DNA of 64,000 nt from Aplidium turbinatum (GCA_918807975.1 OU964934.1:17422001-17486000), one strand, 5' to 3'; numbered from the stretch's first letter, positions 18,782-30,761 are shown. Numbers and translations: made by a program. The notes: generated by a model from the letters alone, not told the origin.

Positions 18782-21530
18782 CTGAACAAAAACAATGCAA
18801 CATGATTCACAAGTTACAATTTTTTGTCTCTGCACTGTTCACAAAATGCAACATTTGCTGAACACACAATGAGAAAGTCACATGACACGGAAGTTTGAAG
18901 AATTCTCGTTTTACCTTGCTGTCTCCAGATTAATTCAGCCAAGGTAATGTATGATAAATATATACAGTATATGATTATTGATTATTTTCCTATTAGTATT
19001 CTTAAATCATTAAATGTTGTAAAGTATTGAAGAATTGAAAATACATACCATCCCCATATAAAATAGTATAGCCAGATTCCAGCACCACCAAGCAGATAAA
19101 GTTGAATGTCAATAGACACATTCGAACATTGCAACTTGTTTTTAAAGAAGTATGCTCCAGCCAAGGAAATGTACATTCCCACAAAGAATGAAAGCTATAA
19201 TGATAAAATAAACAATATTTGCAAATTTGATGAAAACAAAGTCCAGAGGTAAAAATTCTTGACGTCAAGATACCTGGAAGTATGCAGTGGAAATTGTTAA
19301 TAGTTAACAGTATAACACATTGAAAATGCTAAGAATAATGCAAAAAAAAAGGCATTATACTCTGCTCAAAGTTAAAAGTTCTCCACTTTATTAAAATACC
19401 CTACTATGTCAATGATGTTGCTGATAACTGTTTTGTTACAAAAGTATATACTGCACATTATTTACAACTCCCTAACCGGTCACCACTTATTGTGAATGAT
19501 AAGAGTTATTTTTTAAAGAATTGGAACATTTCAAAATGAAAACACAAATGTCAACAATGTTTACAAGCAACTGCTTGATGTTAAATGGCTAACCACCAGA
19601 TGGAAATTTTCTAAAAATTAAAATTTTCTTAGTTTTCATTGCCAAACATGTTATGACTCGTTGTTAACTGGAGGGCAGTGGAGGAAAAGAAAATATTATT
19701 TAAATAAAAACTTGAGTCAGACTGGAAGCACGATCAAGGAAATCTTAGAAACATTGTAAAATATGATAAATCAAGTCACGTTTCCAGGTAGCCATGGTAA
19801 CGTACCACATCCAAATGACCTGAGATTAAAGGGAGCTCTTAGGAAACTATTTTTTTTTGTAAGTTTGCAGTGAATTTATTATACCGGTATGTTAAATTTA
19901 ATAAATGATAGTAGGCTACTTGGGACCCCTGGCATGGGGTGGTACACGAAATCTGGGCAAGCCCAACTGGGCAAAACACACTAGGGCGAGACCATGTGGA
20001 CGATGACCCAAGTGGGTGACGGTAGCATAAGTTTAGCCATTCGGAACGGTGGTGACATATATAATCTATCTAGTTGCTTTACGGCATCGTGGTTCATCAT
20101 GAAGCTTAAGAGAAACCTCTCAGAAAAGAGACAAACAAAAGGCCAAAAAGTGGTTGACGTCAGTTATGAATGCTCCCTAACCATTATCGAAACTTGTCAG
20201 TCGCAATACCGATGGTGCATTCTGTTGAAACATTTTTCGGTATATGAGACATTTGGCAGAATCAGACAGCAACCACTGCGAAGTTCTGATTCCGTGTGAC
20301 TTCAAGTCTTAAAATGTAATGACTGTCAGTCACAATGTGTTCTTCTTCTTTAACACAATGTGTTCTGAAAACTGCTGATGCATCTACGCAGCGTCTAGAG
20401 CATCTCGATTAAAAATATCAGTTTTGTCCGCCCCAATAGCTCAGTTGGTTTGCGCGTGACTTCTAGAACGAAGAAGCTTCAAGATCAAGCGGTGCTGGTT
20501 CAACTCTCGGGGTGTGCGCTTGAGCAACGCAATCTAAGGACTGCTCTCCATTCAGCGGTATCTAATGTATGGAATTGTTCTCCGGCAACAAGACTTCAAC
20601 AATCAGAAACTTCACTCTGCCAATCTCGGTGACCGGGCCTGCATCAGTGATTCAAAGCCTCTACAAGTATGCAGAACTGCCAGGATCAATCTCTGCAAGA
20701 AGCTTTCCCAGTCCGAGGATAAAGATTCAATCAATCAATCAGTTGACGTTTAGTAGCAGAGGACACAGCTTGTTGTACTAACCACACGCAAATCAGTAGC
20801 TATTACCGGTACTGCAGTAAATGATTTTATTTTAAGTGCCCAAGCTAAAATTATGACTCAAGCTAAAATTATGCCCAAGCAAAGAAGTCCCACATAGTCT
20901 GTGGTGGATCCTGTCCATTGCCAATAAATCAGCCAACTGAAAGAAACTTAATCAAAAACTTATCTGAACAAATTCACTTGTAGTTGTATGTATAATATAT
21001 ATATTATTTGTAGTACTAGTAGCCTAACTGCTCAAAATGCTTAAAAAAAATAAAACAATAAAATGAGTTCACCAGTCAACACTAGTGTTATCATCAACCC
21101 CCTTGTCTATTGAAGCTTAAATCATTTTAAAAAGTCTGGTACATTATTATGATGTGAATCATACAACAATGCTTAAACCTGTAGATAAAACCAATAGCCT
21201 ACTTAAAATGTGAATAGAAGAACACACTTTAAGGATACAAATTTATGTGCAATGTGCGATTTATGTGCATTTTTGTTTAAATGTTTGGGTGGCAGCTGAC
21301 TTTGATGACCTTTTGGTCTTTCGCTGCCATCCTTGTTGGGCGAATTATTTGTGTTTATTGTGTTTTTGCTTTTTGTGTCTTTCTTTTTCGCCAACAAAAC
21401 AAAAAATAAACTGAACTGCAGTGGTTAGAATTAAGCGTTTACAAGGTTCAAATAATACCTGTTCTGGCTCTATTGTTTGACCAAAGACAACATGCAAAAT
21501 CCAAGAAACTGCTTCCAAAATAAGATTCAT
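18704..21530 (-). CDS. MBOAT1/2-like: MBOAT1/2-type lysophospholipid acyltransferase, N-terminal exons (gene 2, partial)
   Basis: Three exons on the minus strand (21530-21459, 19194-19049, 18781-18704) join in phase to about 98 residues: MNLILEAVSWILHVVFGQTI, then EPEQ-LSFFVGMYISLAGAYF, LLGGAGIWLYYFIWG-W, FVFLPIVEVVICYAAMRML and PVQSSTR. This follows the N-terminus of vertebrate MBOAT1/2 ('LGIPIDQVNFVVCQLFALL...FGWYALHFLV...SYCIM'). It contains about three membrane-spanning segments. MBOAT1/2 enzymes are multipass ER proteins that re-acylate lysophospholipids. An in-frame TGA nine bases upstream of the ATG supports the start. The next exon should begin with one base completing an AGG codon. 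It is not found to the left, where 18 kb of transposons follow. The exon at 45415 has exactly that phase (see findings). Confidence 0.72.
19049..19194 (-). CDS. MBOAT1/2-like: MBOAT gene 2 exon 2
   Basis: Acceptor ATTATAG|CTTTC, donor GGATG|GTATGT. The 146 bp encode two predicted membrane helices (SFFVGMYISLAGAYFF and YLLGGAGIWLYYFIWGW). The TG|G split codon gives the tryptophan that joins exon 3. Confidence 0.75.
19560..19793. repeat. Diverged relative of the exon-inserted MITE
   Basis: The right end (AAATCAAGTCACGTTTCCAGGTAGCCATG) and an inner TTTTCTAAAAATTAAAATTTT block resemble the 417-bp MITE at 35787-36203. The left end is not clear. Confidence 0.4.
20429..20741 (+). repeat. tRNA-derived SINE with (CAAT)n tail
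   Basis: The head at 20429-20516 has a polymerase III A box (TAGCTCAGTTGG) and B box (GGTTCAACTC), with CCCC/GGGG acceptor-like pairing, so it derives from a tRNA. A body of about 200 bp ends in a short CAATCAATCAATC tail. ATCAGTT on both sides may be a short target-site duplication. It lies in intron 1 of MBOAT gene 2. Confidence 0.65.
21459..21530 (-). CDS. MBOAT1/2-like: MBOAT gene 2 exon 1, start codon
   Basis: 24 codons, MNLILEAVSWILHVVFGQTI then EPEQ. Donor CAG|GTATTA, phase 0. An in-frame TGA lies three codons upstream of the ATG, so no longer N-terminus is possible without another exon. Confidence 0.68.
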
Positions 21531-23009
21531 GCTTCTTCACATTCAAGTACTATAGACATTCAATTTGCATATTATTTTTTACCTTAATCATTGAAATCAA
21601 AACAGCATAAATGCAATATTAAGACCATGGTAGCCCAACTTGTTGTTTGATATCACAGTATATACCGTACAAGTTTGGTACAAGTTCATGTCTAACTGGT
21701 AAATCCGCTCTGAATGTTTTATTTCTCACAGTTTTGCTGTGCATTGTAGTTGCATAGCAAAACTTTAATCCGGTGTTCTCAATGCGGGAGAAAGATAGTG
21801 ATTCTATATGTTTTCTATACCGTACTATTGTAATTTGAAGATGGTGATTGACTCTATGCCTGTCCTCTTCACATACCGTACCCCTAACACACAACCTAGA
21901 CACATTTGCACAACACCTTAACTTGAAAAGTGAGCAGAATGAACATCTAGTCCACGTTAGGTCTGAGCTGCAGACAAGTGTCTTACAACAACCATTGGTC
22001 AAAACGGTAAACCATAATCTCTTCGTGGGAAAATTGTAACATAAGATTCCCGGATCCGTTCGTCTGCATGCAATGACCGAAAGAAACACTCCTTTGAAAA
22101 CGTCTATTCAAAAAGTGTATTTCTGTAAAAATAGCCCAAGGCTGTCGAAATTGGAACGCAACACCGGCGTACGCCACTAAAACTTGTCACTACAGAACAG
22201 ATTACGGTGCTGGTTAAGCATCGGCCGCCTTGGTTAGTGACGTCATGAAAATGTGTGACGTCATGTAAAAAAACGCAACTTCTTTTAGGAACGGAGTGCG
22301 GGAGAAAGATTTCAAGTTAGATTTCAGTTTTCAAGTTATGCAAGACAACAACCTACAGAAAAGAAAAAGAAACGTGGTGGATTAATATCCTCAACACCAC
22401 TGAACCATTTGGTTTAAATAGGAAAGACTAATTACACTTTTAATCAACGTACTTCCTTCTTACTTTTTGTTGCTTTCCCCCTCCTTGCGATTTTTTAATT
22501 AAATATAATTTTTGTATGCTACAATTCACTTTATGACATCATTATTCCATTGCATTTTTATGTTACTTTTTTACGTTGCTAAGCTGGTACAGTAGAAGAA
22601 AGATTGGTATTACAACAGCATTTAAATTGTCAACGGGAAGCTTCAAGTCAGCTTAAAATTATTTCAAACCTAGACTTTGTTTACATTTAATTTAAATTAT
22701 TATTTATTTATGGTTCAAACGTTACCTTTTGAAGTGTTACCTTGTACTTTATAATTTTTTACATATTCTTTTTTCAATGCTAATTTATTTGTGCTTTTAT
22801 AGAGTACTGATGAAGCCGCCTTTACGGCGGCAAAAGCTCTACCAATAAGTTTTTGTAGTTACCAAACCTGGTTGATTTTTTATTGATTCTTTTAGGAAGG
22901 GTGCAAAACGCGGAATAGAAGAAAAAGCGGAATGGCTATTGATTTTTAAATATTTGTAGGGAATAGTGCCTCCAGCTTCTGGTTATGGTGCCTCCAGCTT
23001 TCTCATTTC
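21531..23009. other. Upstream region of MBOAT gene 2
   Basis: Contains a BEL-type LTR fragment (21996-22208). Two TGACGTCA palindromes lie near 22237 and 22256. The rest is AT-rich sequence without coding signals. It would hold the gene 2 promoter if exon 1 is correct. Confidence 0.4.
21996..22208 (-). mobile_element. LTR fragment related to the BEL/Pao element at 51251-57124
   Basis: The first ~210 bp of the BEL LTR (as read on the plus strand, from TGGTCA...) match here with clear divergence. No internal region adjoins it, so this is a partial solo LTR. It is older than the full element and has the same orientation as MBOAT gene 2, about 470 bp upstream of the gene's ATG. Confidence 0.8.
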
Positions 23010-26000
23010 AGCCGCCACCTGTTTGCTGTGATCGGTGAATAGTGCCTCCACCAAATATGCTGTAGCTTTCTCATTTCTGCTCGGATTTTAACAATTTTCC
23101 TATCGTTGGAAAGCATGATACCTCATCTACCCGAATGGATTAATTGCCAGTCTAAAGTAGGCATTATATTTATGCAGCGCTAACTTAAACTTTACTATTT
23201 TGTACCAATTCTCAGCAATTTATTTTTTACAATAAAAATATCAAACCAACACAAATTAAAAGAGTATGTCTTGGTTTATTCATATGTTAACTTTCACATT
23301 TATATCTAATCCACAAAACGAACAATCGTTGTTCAAACGTAACCGCTCGACGAAGCTTTTTTCCAATGCATTTTTCAAGGCGATTCGATCGTGGTTCAGT
23401 ATAAGCCGCCCACAGTTTGATGTGATCAGTGAATACTGCCTCCACCAAATATGCTGTAGCTTTCTCATTTCTGCTCGGATTTTAACAATTTTACTATCGT
23501 TGGATGGCATTATGCTTCATCTACCCGAATGGATTAATTGCCAGTCTAAAGTATGCATTATATTTATGTAGCGTTAACTTAAACTTTACTATTTTGTACC
23601 AATTCTCAGCAATTCATTTTTTACAATAAAAATACCAAACCAACACAAATTAAAAGAGTATGTCTTGGTTTATTCATATGTTAACTTTTACATTTATATC
23701 GAATCCACAAAACGAGCAATCGTTGTTCAAACGTAACCGCTCGACGAAGCTTTTTTCCAATGCATTTTTCAAGGCGATTCGATTGTGGTTCAGTATAAGT
23801 CGCCCACAGTTTCATGTGATCGATGAATACTGCCTCCACCAAATATGCTGTAGCTTTCTCATTTCTGCTCGGATTTTAACAATATTCCTATCGTTGGAAA
23901 GCATGATGCCTCATCTACCCGAATGGATTAATTGCCAGTCTAAAGTAGGCATTATATTTATGCAGCGCTAACTTAAACTTTACTATTTTGTACCAATTCT
24001 CAGCAATTCATTTTTTACAATAAAAATATCAAACCAACACAAATTAAAAGAGTATGTCTTGGTTTATTCATATGTTAACTTTCACATTTATATCTAATCC
24101 ACAAAACGAACAATCGTTGTTCAAACATAACCGCTCGACGAAGCTTTTTTCCAATGCATTTTTCAAGGCGATTCGATTGTGGTTCAGTATAAGCCGCCCA
24201 CAGTTTGCTGTGATCAGTGAATACTGCCAGGGTTGGGACTATCGATTACGAATCGATATTCGATAGCGTTATTCTTTACTTTGTCACTATCGAATCCGTG
24301 TTTTCTTTTCTTTTTCAAATAAGTATCGATTAGCTGCTATTCTTTACTTTTTTGTGTGTTGAATCCGATATTCGATATTCGGTAGTTTTCTGTAAAGTTT
24401 ACAAATAAACAACGTAAAATATTAACCGAATTCCACAATTTTATTAAGGCAGAGTTTGAAATTCTATTGAAAGGAGAAGCAAAATTTTTTTTTGCGGGGA
24501 AACCCTGGTTGATCGCTGGTTGGTCGATTTAAACTGTGTTTGTGACTCTTCTCAGAAGGATCATTATTGCATGACTGCATCTAAAATTATGTTTTGTTAC
24601 TCGTAGTCCTTTGAGTGGGAAGTATTATTTACTTCTTTGAATTTTTTCAATTTGTTACTGCCTTGAGCATTCAGAAAAAGTGGTGGAATAATTGTTTTTT
24701 TTTCACAATATCGATTACTAAGCTACATTCTTTATTCTTTACTTTATTTTCTAGTATCGAAATCGGTTAATTCTTTACTTTTTTTGGCACTATCGAATAT
24801 CGGAATATTCTTTACTTTTTCACTATCGACTCCCATCCCTGAATACTGCCTCCACCAAATATGCTGTAGCTTTCTCATTTTTGCTCGGATTTTAACAATT
24901 TTACTATCGTTGGATGGCATTATGCTTCATCTACCCGAATGGTTTAATTGCCAGTCTAAAGTATGCATTATATTTATGTAGCGTTAACTTAAACTTTACT
25001 ATTTTGTACCAATTCTCAGCAATTTATTTTTTACAATAAAAATACCAAACCAACACAAATTAAAAGAGTATGTCTTGGTTTATTTATATGTTAACCTTCA
25101 CATTTATATCTAATCCACAAAACGAACAATCGTTGTTCAAACGTAACCGCTCGACGAAGCTTTTTACCAAAACAATGCAAACACAAAGCGATCAATTTCG
25201 AGTGTTCATTATAAGCCGCCCACAGTTTGCTGTGATCAGTGAATAGTGCCTCCACCAAATATGCTGTAGCTTTCTCATTTCTGCTCGGATTCTAACAATT
25301 TTCCTATCGTTGGATGACATGATGCTTCATCTACTTACCCGAATGGATTAATTGCCAGTCTAAAGTAGGGATTATATTTATGTAGCGCTAACTTAAACTT
25401 TACTATTTTGTACCAATTCTCAGTACCGGTAATTCATTTTTTACAATAAAAATACCAAACCAACACAAATTAAAAGAGTATGTCTTGGTTTATTCATATG
25501 TTAACTTTTACATTTATATCTAATCCACAAAACGAGCAATCGTTGTTCAAACGTAACCGCTCGACGAAGCTTTTTTCCAATGCATTTTTCAAGGCGATTC
25601 GATCGTGGTTCAGTATAAGTCGCCCACAGTTTCATGTGATCGATGAATACTGCCTCCACCAAATATGCTGTAACTTTCTCATTTCTGCTCGGATTTTAAC
25701 AATTTTCCTATCGTTGGAAAGCATGATGCCTCACCTACCCGAATGGATTAATTGCCAGTCTCAAGTATGCATTATATTTATGTAGCGTTAACTTAAACTT
25801 TACTATTTTGTACCAATTCTCAGCAATTCATTTTTTACAATAAAAATACCAAACCAACACAAATGTCTTCTTTTATTCATCTGTTAACTTTCACGTTTAT
25901 ATCTAAGCCACAAAACGAGCAATCGTTATTCAAACGTAACCGCTCGATGAAGCTTTTTTGACAATTTTACTGACGTTGGAAAGTACGATACTGCATCTAC

Positions 26001-26010
26001 CCGAATCAAT
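23010..26010. repeat. 394-bp tandem satellite, about seven units
   Basis: The anchor ATGTCTTGGTTTATT recurs at 23266, 23660, 24054, 25070 and 25480, with a diverged unit at 25865 and a partial first unit. The spacing is 394 bp except across a 622-bp insertion (614-bp hAT plus 8-bp duplication). Each unit can be translated for about 100 codons, but the reading differs between units and resembles nothing. It lies between the two MBOAT parts. Confidence 0.92.
24228..24841. mobile_element. Non-autonomous hAT in the satellite
   Basis: The ends CAGGGTTGGGACTATCGA and TCGACTCCCATCCCTG are flanked by the 8-bp repeat AATACTGC (24220-24227 and 24842-24849). The interior is rich in ATCGAT/TTCTTTACTTT repeats and has no coding capacity. 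Removing it restores the 394-bp spacing exactly. Confidence 0.93.
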
Positions 26011-26279
26011 TAAGTCTCCATGTTTTCTTGTTGCTACTTCCTGGCTGAGATGTTTGGTATTGGCAAAACTCGCTGTTTTAATGCAGTTTTGTTTAAAATT
26101 AGGCAATTTTTTTTTAGACTGAAAGCATCATTCTCAATATCGTGACGTCACACGCGTGCCAAAAGGGGGGGGTTGTAACCTCCAACCCCCCCCCCCTGGC
26201 TACGCCACTGGTTGTGATGTAATAAAAGCGTGGGCAAAGTGGCTACTGTGGCTGCTAGGCTAGTTCCTTTTATTATGTA

Positions 26280-26457
26280 CAGTAGAACTTGCATATAATG
26301 GACACGTATAGAACGGATAACCGTATAGGCCTACAATGGACTAATTCTCCAGTTCCTTTGAGGAAAACAATGTAAAATACCTCGTTCATAACGGATATCG
26401 CATATAACGGACGAATTTCGCTGGTCCCGACTGGTCCGTTAAATGCGAGTTCTAGTG
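26280..26457. mobile_element. Tigger/pogo-like MITE
   Basis: The ends CAGTAGAACTTGCATATAAT and ...AAATGCGAGTTCTAGTG are imperfect inverted repeats with TA on both sides. Inner ATAACGGA repeats are typical of pogo-type ends. A second, partial end of the same style (GGCGAATTCTACTG, TA) lies at 26534-26552. Confidence 0.8.
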
Positions 26458-27087
26458 TAGTCATCTGTGGCCATTTTACCTTGACTTCGTCAATACTAGT
26501 GACACTTTTTCCGCGGTTCCTTCAGGTGTCACTATAGGCGAATTCTACTGTAGCCTATATCAATAATCGCCTATAAGCAATTTGTATTGAAAGTGTTGCC
26601 ACTAAAAATTGCGGAGAAAGGATCGAGTTCACTTTGAACAGTGATACCTATCTCACAAACGGATACGTTTGTTGATCTGTTCTAAAATGATTGGATTTGC
26701 TTTCAAAAGACAACTAGAGAATAGTGGCGTCGCACAGGTAAGTTTGAGAGTTTGCGCCCCTCCAATAAAGTCAGCATTAAACGAATTATGTCATTTTGTT
26801 GTTCTAAAAATAATGTTCCTGTCGCTTTTTTCGATCCCAATCACAGCATAAGCACAGTACCAACTACACAATACGCACAACTCAGGGTTTGGAGGCGGAG
26901 CCCCCTGCTGCTGAGAAATGCTTTTAGCGTCTTTGATCAATAACCTTTTTATCGAAAAATGTCACTTGATAAGGGCCCCCACTTTCAGCTCAGCCCAGGG
27001 CCCCATAAACCCTTAATCCGGCCCTGGTGACGTCACACGCGTGCCAAAAGGGGGGTTGCAAAGACTTTGTAAATTTTGATGCTGAGG

Positions 27088-27431
27088 CAACTGCATCATG
27101 CCAATTTGGGCAGTTTCATAAATAGACTATGATCAGATAATTTCATATTTTTTGTTGCCCAAATCTAAACGATACAGTTATGTAAATGTGAAAAATTAAT
27201 GAATTTGTTCATTTTGGGGAAACTGCCTCACGCTAATTTGGGCAGTTGCATAAATAGACTAATCAGTTTCATCAAATAATTTCATGTTTTCAGCTGCCCA
27301 AATCAACACGATGCATTTGTGAAAATTAATAAAATTAGCTATGTAGCAAATTTTGTGTTTCAATTTGGGCAGTTTCACAAAAGTATTAGAGACATATTTT
27401 GGTGGCTGCCCAAATTGGCATGATGCAGTTG
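27088..27431. repeat. MITE-like block with three inner repeats
   Basis: The outer ends CAACTGCATCATGCC and GGCATGATGCAGTTG are perfectly inverted. Inside, three units of about 110 bp each begin AATTTGGGCAG and end CTGCCCAAAT, so the block is a set of hairpins within a hairpin. I found no convincing target-site duplication. Confidence 0.65.
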
Positions 27432-28323
27432 GTTAAATGCATTTCGTACTACAGTTTGATCACCATGCAATACAATACATCAATACAGGTGTGCCAAATG
27501 AAAAGTTTGCGGCACATTTCTTGTGCAAATAAGAGGCTGTAGCCTACCGTACTTAGTTTGATAGGTAAAAGATATTAATTTATAGTTTTTCTTAATTCAT
27601 GCAATTTTGTAGCTTTTCATATAGCAATTTTTGCCCTAATAATTGCAAGATTTTGGCCGAATTCGCGACGTTTTGAAACAACAGGGGGGCGGCTGCCCCC
27701 ACTGCCCCCCTGGCTCGTACGGCTATTGTGTACCGTACTTTGATTTAGTCGCAGTTGGTTATATTTGGGCAAAAATTCTTTTGCACCCCCAAAAAATATG
27801 CTTCCCGTACACCTATGCACACAGCAATCTGAAAGAACAGGAAAAAAACTTGAAGGCGAAACAAAACTGTCAATAATTTTACAACGCCTGAGCTGAGACT
27901 ATTTTCATAATACACGATTACACACAATACATAAGTCGTCTTTGAGAACATGAGGTTGCGTAACATACACAGTTGAATACACAGAAGTCATGATGGAAAC
28001 GAACACAATCTTTTGCTTCATTGCAAAGTTTAGAAATCAAAACCGATTAAAATAATTATCACCAATCAAAATAATGTCATGCGTTGCTACAAATGGCGCT
28101 TTAGAAGTGCGAAGGTGAACCTTCGTTCAAAAACAATACACACAAACTTGCTAGACTAACATCAGTTAGGCAAAACACGTGTTGGGATGAAACTGTACGT
28201 TACCAAACAGCAGGGACGTTGAACTATTATCGTGACGTCATAGAAAAGCACGACGCGTCAGAAATCGAAGTTTTAGTTTCAGCATTCTGCAAAGGTTGCT
28301 ACGGCGGGGGAAGGTGGTCGTAG

Positions 28324-28396
28324 ACCCAATCAGTTCTTTTTATATTGATTCAACGTCTGTAAACGTGAAACCAATGCACTGATTTGCTGCCTGGGA
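28324..28396. repeat. Hairpin MITE family copy H4
   Basis: Imperfect hairpin around AACGTCTGTAAACGTGAAAC with the typical GATTTGCTGCCTGGGA right end. Confidence 0.65.
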
Positions 28397-28463
28397 AATG
28401 ATCTCAGTAATCGTTCACAAACTGACTGGCGCACAATAGGCAAAGTTGCGGCTGCACGTTGTA

Positions 28464-28691
28464 CAGGGTGACCCAAAAAGATTCGTACCCATGAAAATTT
28501 CAATTGTGACTTGGATTGAAAAGCTATTTATTTCAAATTACAACCACACATTATTCAGTTTATGGAAGACCATTGACCAGAGTTTTAGCTTTTTCTGTCA
28601 ATTTTTAGTCAATTTATGGCTTTCCCAAGATGTGTTCCAAATGTGAAAAAATCGAATAAAACATGGATACGAATCTTTTTGGGTCACCCTG
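28464..28691. mobile_element. Mariner-type MITE
   Basis: Terminal repeats CAGGGTGACCCAAAAAGATT and AATCTTTTTGGGTCACCCTG with TA duplications on both sides. CAGGGTGnCCCAAAAA-type ends are typical of mariner elements. 228 bp, no coding. Confidence 0.92.
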
Positions 28692-29111
28692 TACATGGCT
28701 AATTTTCGTTTCGCTTGATTTAACAACGGAAAAGGGAACACACAAGGCAAAGGAAATGAATGCAGCGCAGACTACGCAAACAATTTTGGTATCGCTTAGT
28801 CAGCTAACTGTAATGAAATAGCAATAAAGCAACAAATTAAAGACGTTTTACTGCTGCGTTGTTTTCGTTCGAAGATTAAAATTCTACAACGCAAGATGCT
28901 TCTGATGATGGCCTTCTTTAAAACCATTATTTTTCTGTAAAATACGTCACTAAACATACTTGCAACATAAAATCACCAAACTACTAAAAACGTCAACATA
29001 CAATTCAACTGCAACAGTACAGTACCAATAAAGGTGTTTAAAATCAATGTTCTCAAAACTTATCGATCTCAAGAGGGTCTAGATACGTTTTTATCAACCC
29101 TGTAGTTATAC

Positions 29112-29327
29112 GGGTCTGCTACTATTCGGTAAGTCCGCTTCGGTGAGTCCGATTCGGTTAGTCCGATTCGGTGAGTTCCTAACCTCTAACCCTAACCCTT
29201 AACCCCTAACCCTAAAACGGCAATGATAATTAGGCTACGGTACCCGACAATTTAAAAAAAAAATTGAAAAAATCCCCCGTTAAGGAATCGGACTCACCGA
29301 ATCGGACTCACCGAAACGGGCCATTCC
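29112..29327. mobile_element. Inverted-repeat element enclosing telomere-like repeats
   Basis: Both sides carry inverted GGTGAGTCCGATTC motifs (left 29125-29180, right 29278-29320). Between them is a stretch of CTAACCC-type repeats (29179-29216), the animal telomere motif. The direct repeat GTAGTTATAC lies at both borders (29102-29111 and 29328-29337), as expected of a target-site duplication. The family is unknown. Confidence 0.6.
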
Positions 29328-29337
29328 GTAGTTATAC

Positions 29338-30761
29338 AGTAGTACAAAGCAAAAATACGCATGTTCATAATAGTCATTTCAGTGGTGACAGAAAACATAA
29401 TTGGCAGATGGTCGATAAACATCGAAAGATAGTAATTAATCAGAACATGGTTAGAATTCAAACAATCAATTTTATTTTTGTTCAGTTGAAACCCCGAGTT
29501 AAAAGTGAAAGCACAAATTATTTCGATGTGAGGATGTCACAAGATTGTGTTTACGGAATGAGATAAACAAGTATTTCTGATGTCTGAGAACGTTGAAAAG
29601 ATGTAGATTGTTTGGTTGTTCAATGAATGAAGAAAATGTGTTGCAGAATTGAAACTTGTTACCTCAGCACAACAAATGTATCAACATGGGTGATACAACG
29701 TCCAATAACTACTCTTTAACCTTTTGATTTGAATAAAAAAACTGCCCTGCGAGAACTGAAAATTAAATCAAGACGGTATCTTATCAACGAAAAGACTTTT
29801 TTACACCAAAACAGCAGACAATTAAATCTCAATCTGCAGTACTAGTACTCGTACATATTTATATTGGAAAGGCAAATGTGAAGAAAAAAAACTTGCATTT
29901 TTGCACGTAACAGTGCAATCGGTATCTAAAACCAGGACTGTGGCGTCCGAAAGATTTAGCGGTTCTGAAGTTGGTTTAAAAAACAAGCTTAAGGAAGGTA
30001 CTTACATCATAGTAGAGTGTTGTGCTCTACAATACATTGCCCGGTTAATAGTTTCGTGTAACTCGTTCCCATTTGGTCGTCAAAAATACCTTATTGTTCA
30101 CAAATTCGTTTATCCAAATACTTCGCTAACCCAAAGTAACAAACCAAGTTGTCAGGATAGGGTGAGTCCGATTGTATTTCATCATTATTTGATCAGCCAC
30201 TCAGCTCAGACGTCAAGGGCAAGTATAGTAAAACATCTTGATTCGATACTTTTGTACGATAAATGTTAGATTAACATCAAAAGGTTGATTATTATACGTT
30301 GGAAGATCATGATTTCAAAGCAAAAAAAAACGGTAACCTAGAGAGTAAAAAACGACTGATTTACGGTTGTCTAGGAAGTTCCCAGTGAACGAAGGCAGGT
30401 TAACGTGTGTAATGTGTACTCTGTAAGTGTCATTTTGCTTATGATTGCATTGTAAACGCACCTTGTAACTTGAAGTATTTCTGCATAATTCGATGGTGAA
30501 CGACATTTGAAAACGCATAGAAATTGTAAAACCAATCGTAGTTTGAACAGAAACCTATTGTGATCTGTCAGTGCTACTGGGAAACTGGGCAAAAACGTTG
30601 CGTGAAAAACTGATTGCAAAATGTATGGACGACAGCAGTCAAGTTTTACAAGATTTTGCATTGGGAAAAAGGATGTGGTGTACCTTCAATAATTCCTGCA
30701 TGGATGAAAACAGCGCAGTACCATGTCGCGCAAGCTTAATATAGTCAGTATTATACTGTGA
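29338..30761. other. 3' flank of MBOAT gene 1, nothing recognised
   Basis: AT-rich, with short open frames on both strands that match nothing I know. It should include the 3' UTR of MBOAT gene 1 just below 30762. I cannot place a polyadenylation signal with confidence. Confidence 0.4.

Larger units (their letters stand above)
26458..28463. other. Transposon-rich gap without genes
   Basis: A hAT-like right end (CCTTAATCCGGCCCTG) lies at 27011-27026. A G/C-rich hAT-like end (GCCCCCCTGGCTCGTACGGC) lies near 27702-27725. The 33-bp sequence GTGACGTCACACGCGTGCC.. occurs at 26142 and again at 27027. Apart from these and the MITE at 27088 I see nothing. Confidence 0.45.

Noticed and set aside
19994-20299. 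101-codon plus-strand frame in the first intron of MBOAT gene 2
   Set aside because: No similarity that I recognise and no splice or start context.
20429-20516. A functional tRNA gene
   Set aside because: A and B boxes are present but the cloverleaf is poor, and a SINE body with a CAAT tail follows.
21619-22089. 156-codon minus-strand frame upstream of MBOAT gene 2
   Set aside because: It is rich in cysteine and arginine with no recognisable domain, and runs through the LTR fragment.
22237-22264. Paired TGACGTCA palindromes as cAMP-response promoter elements
   Set aside because: The same octamer occurs at several unrelated places in the window, and nothing ties these two to a transcript start.
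23266-25785. Repeated ~100-codon open frames in the satellite as a gene family
   Set aside because: They follow the 394-bp period, resemble no protein, and shift in unit variants as non-coding repeats do.
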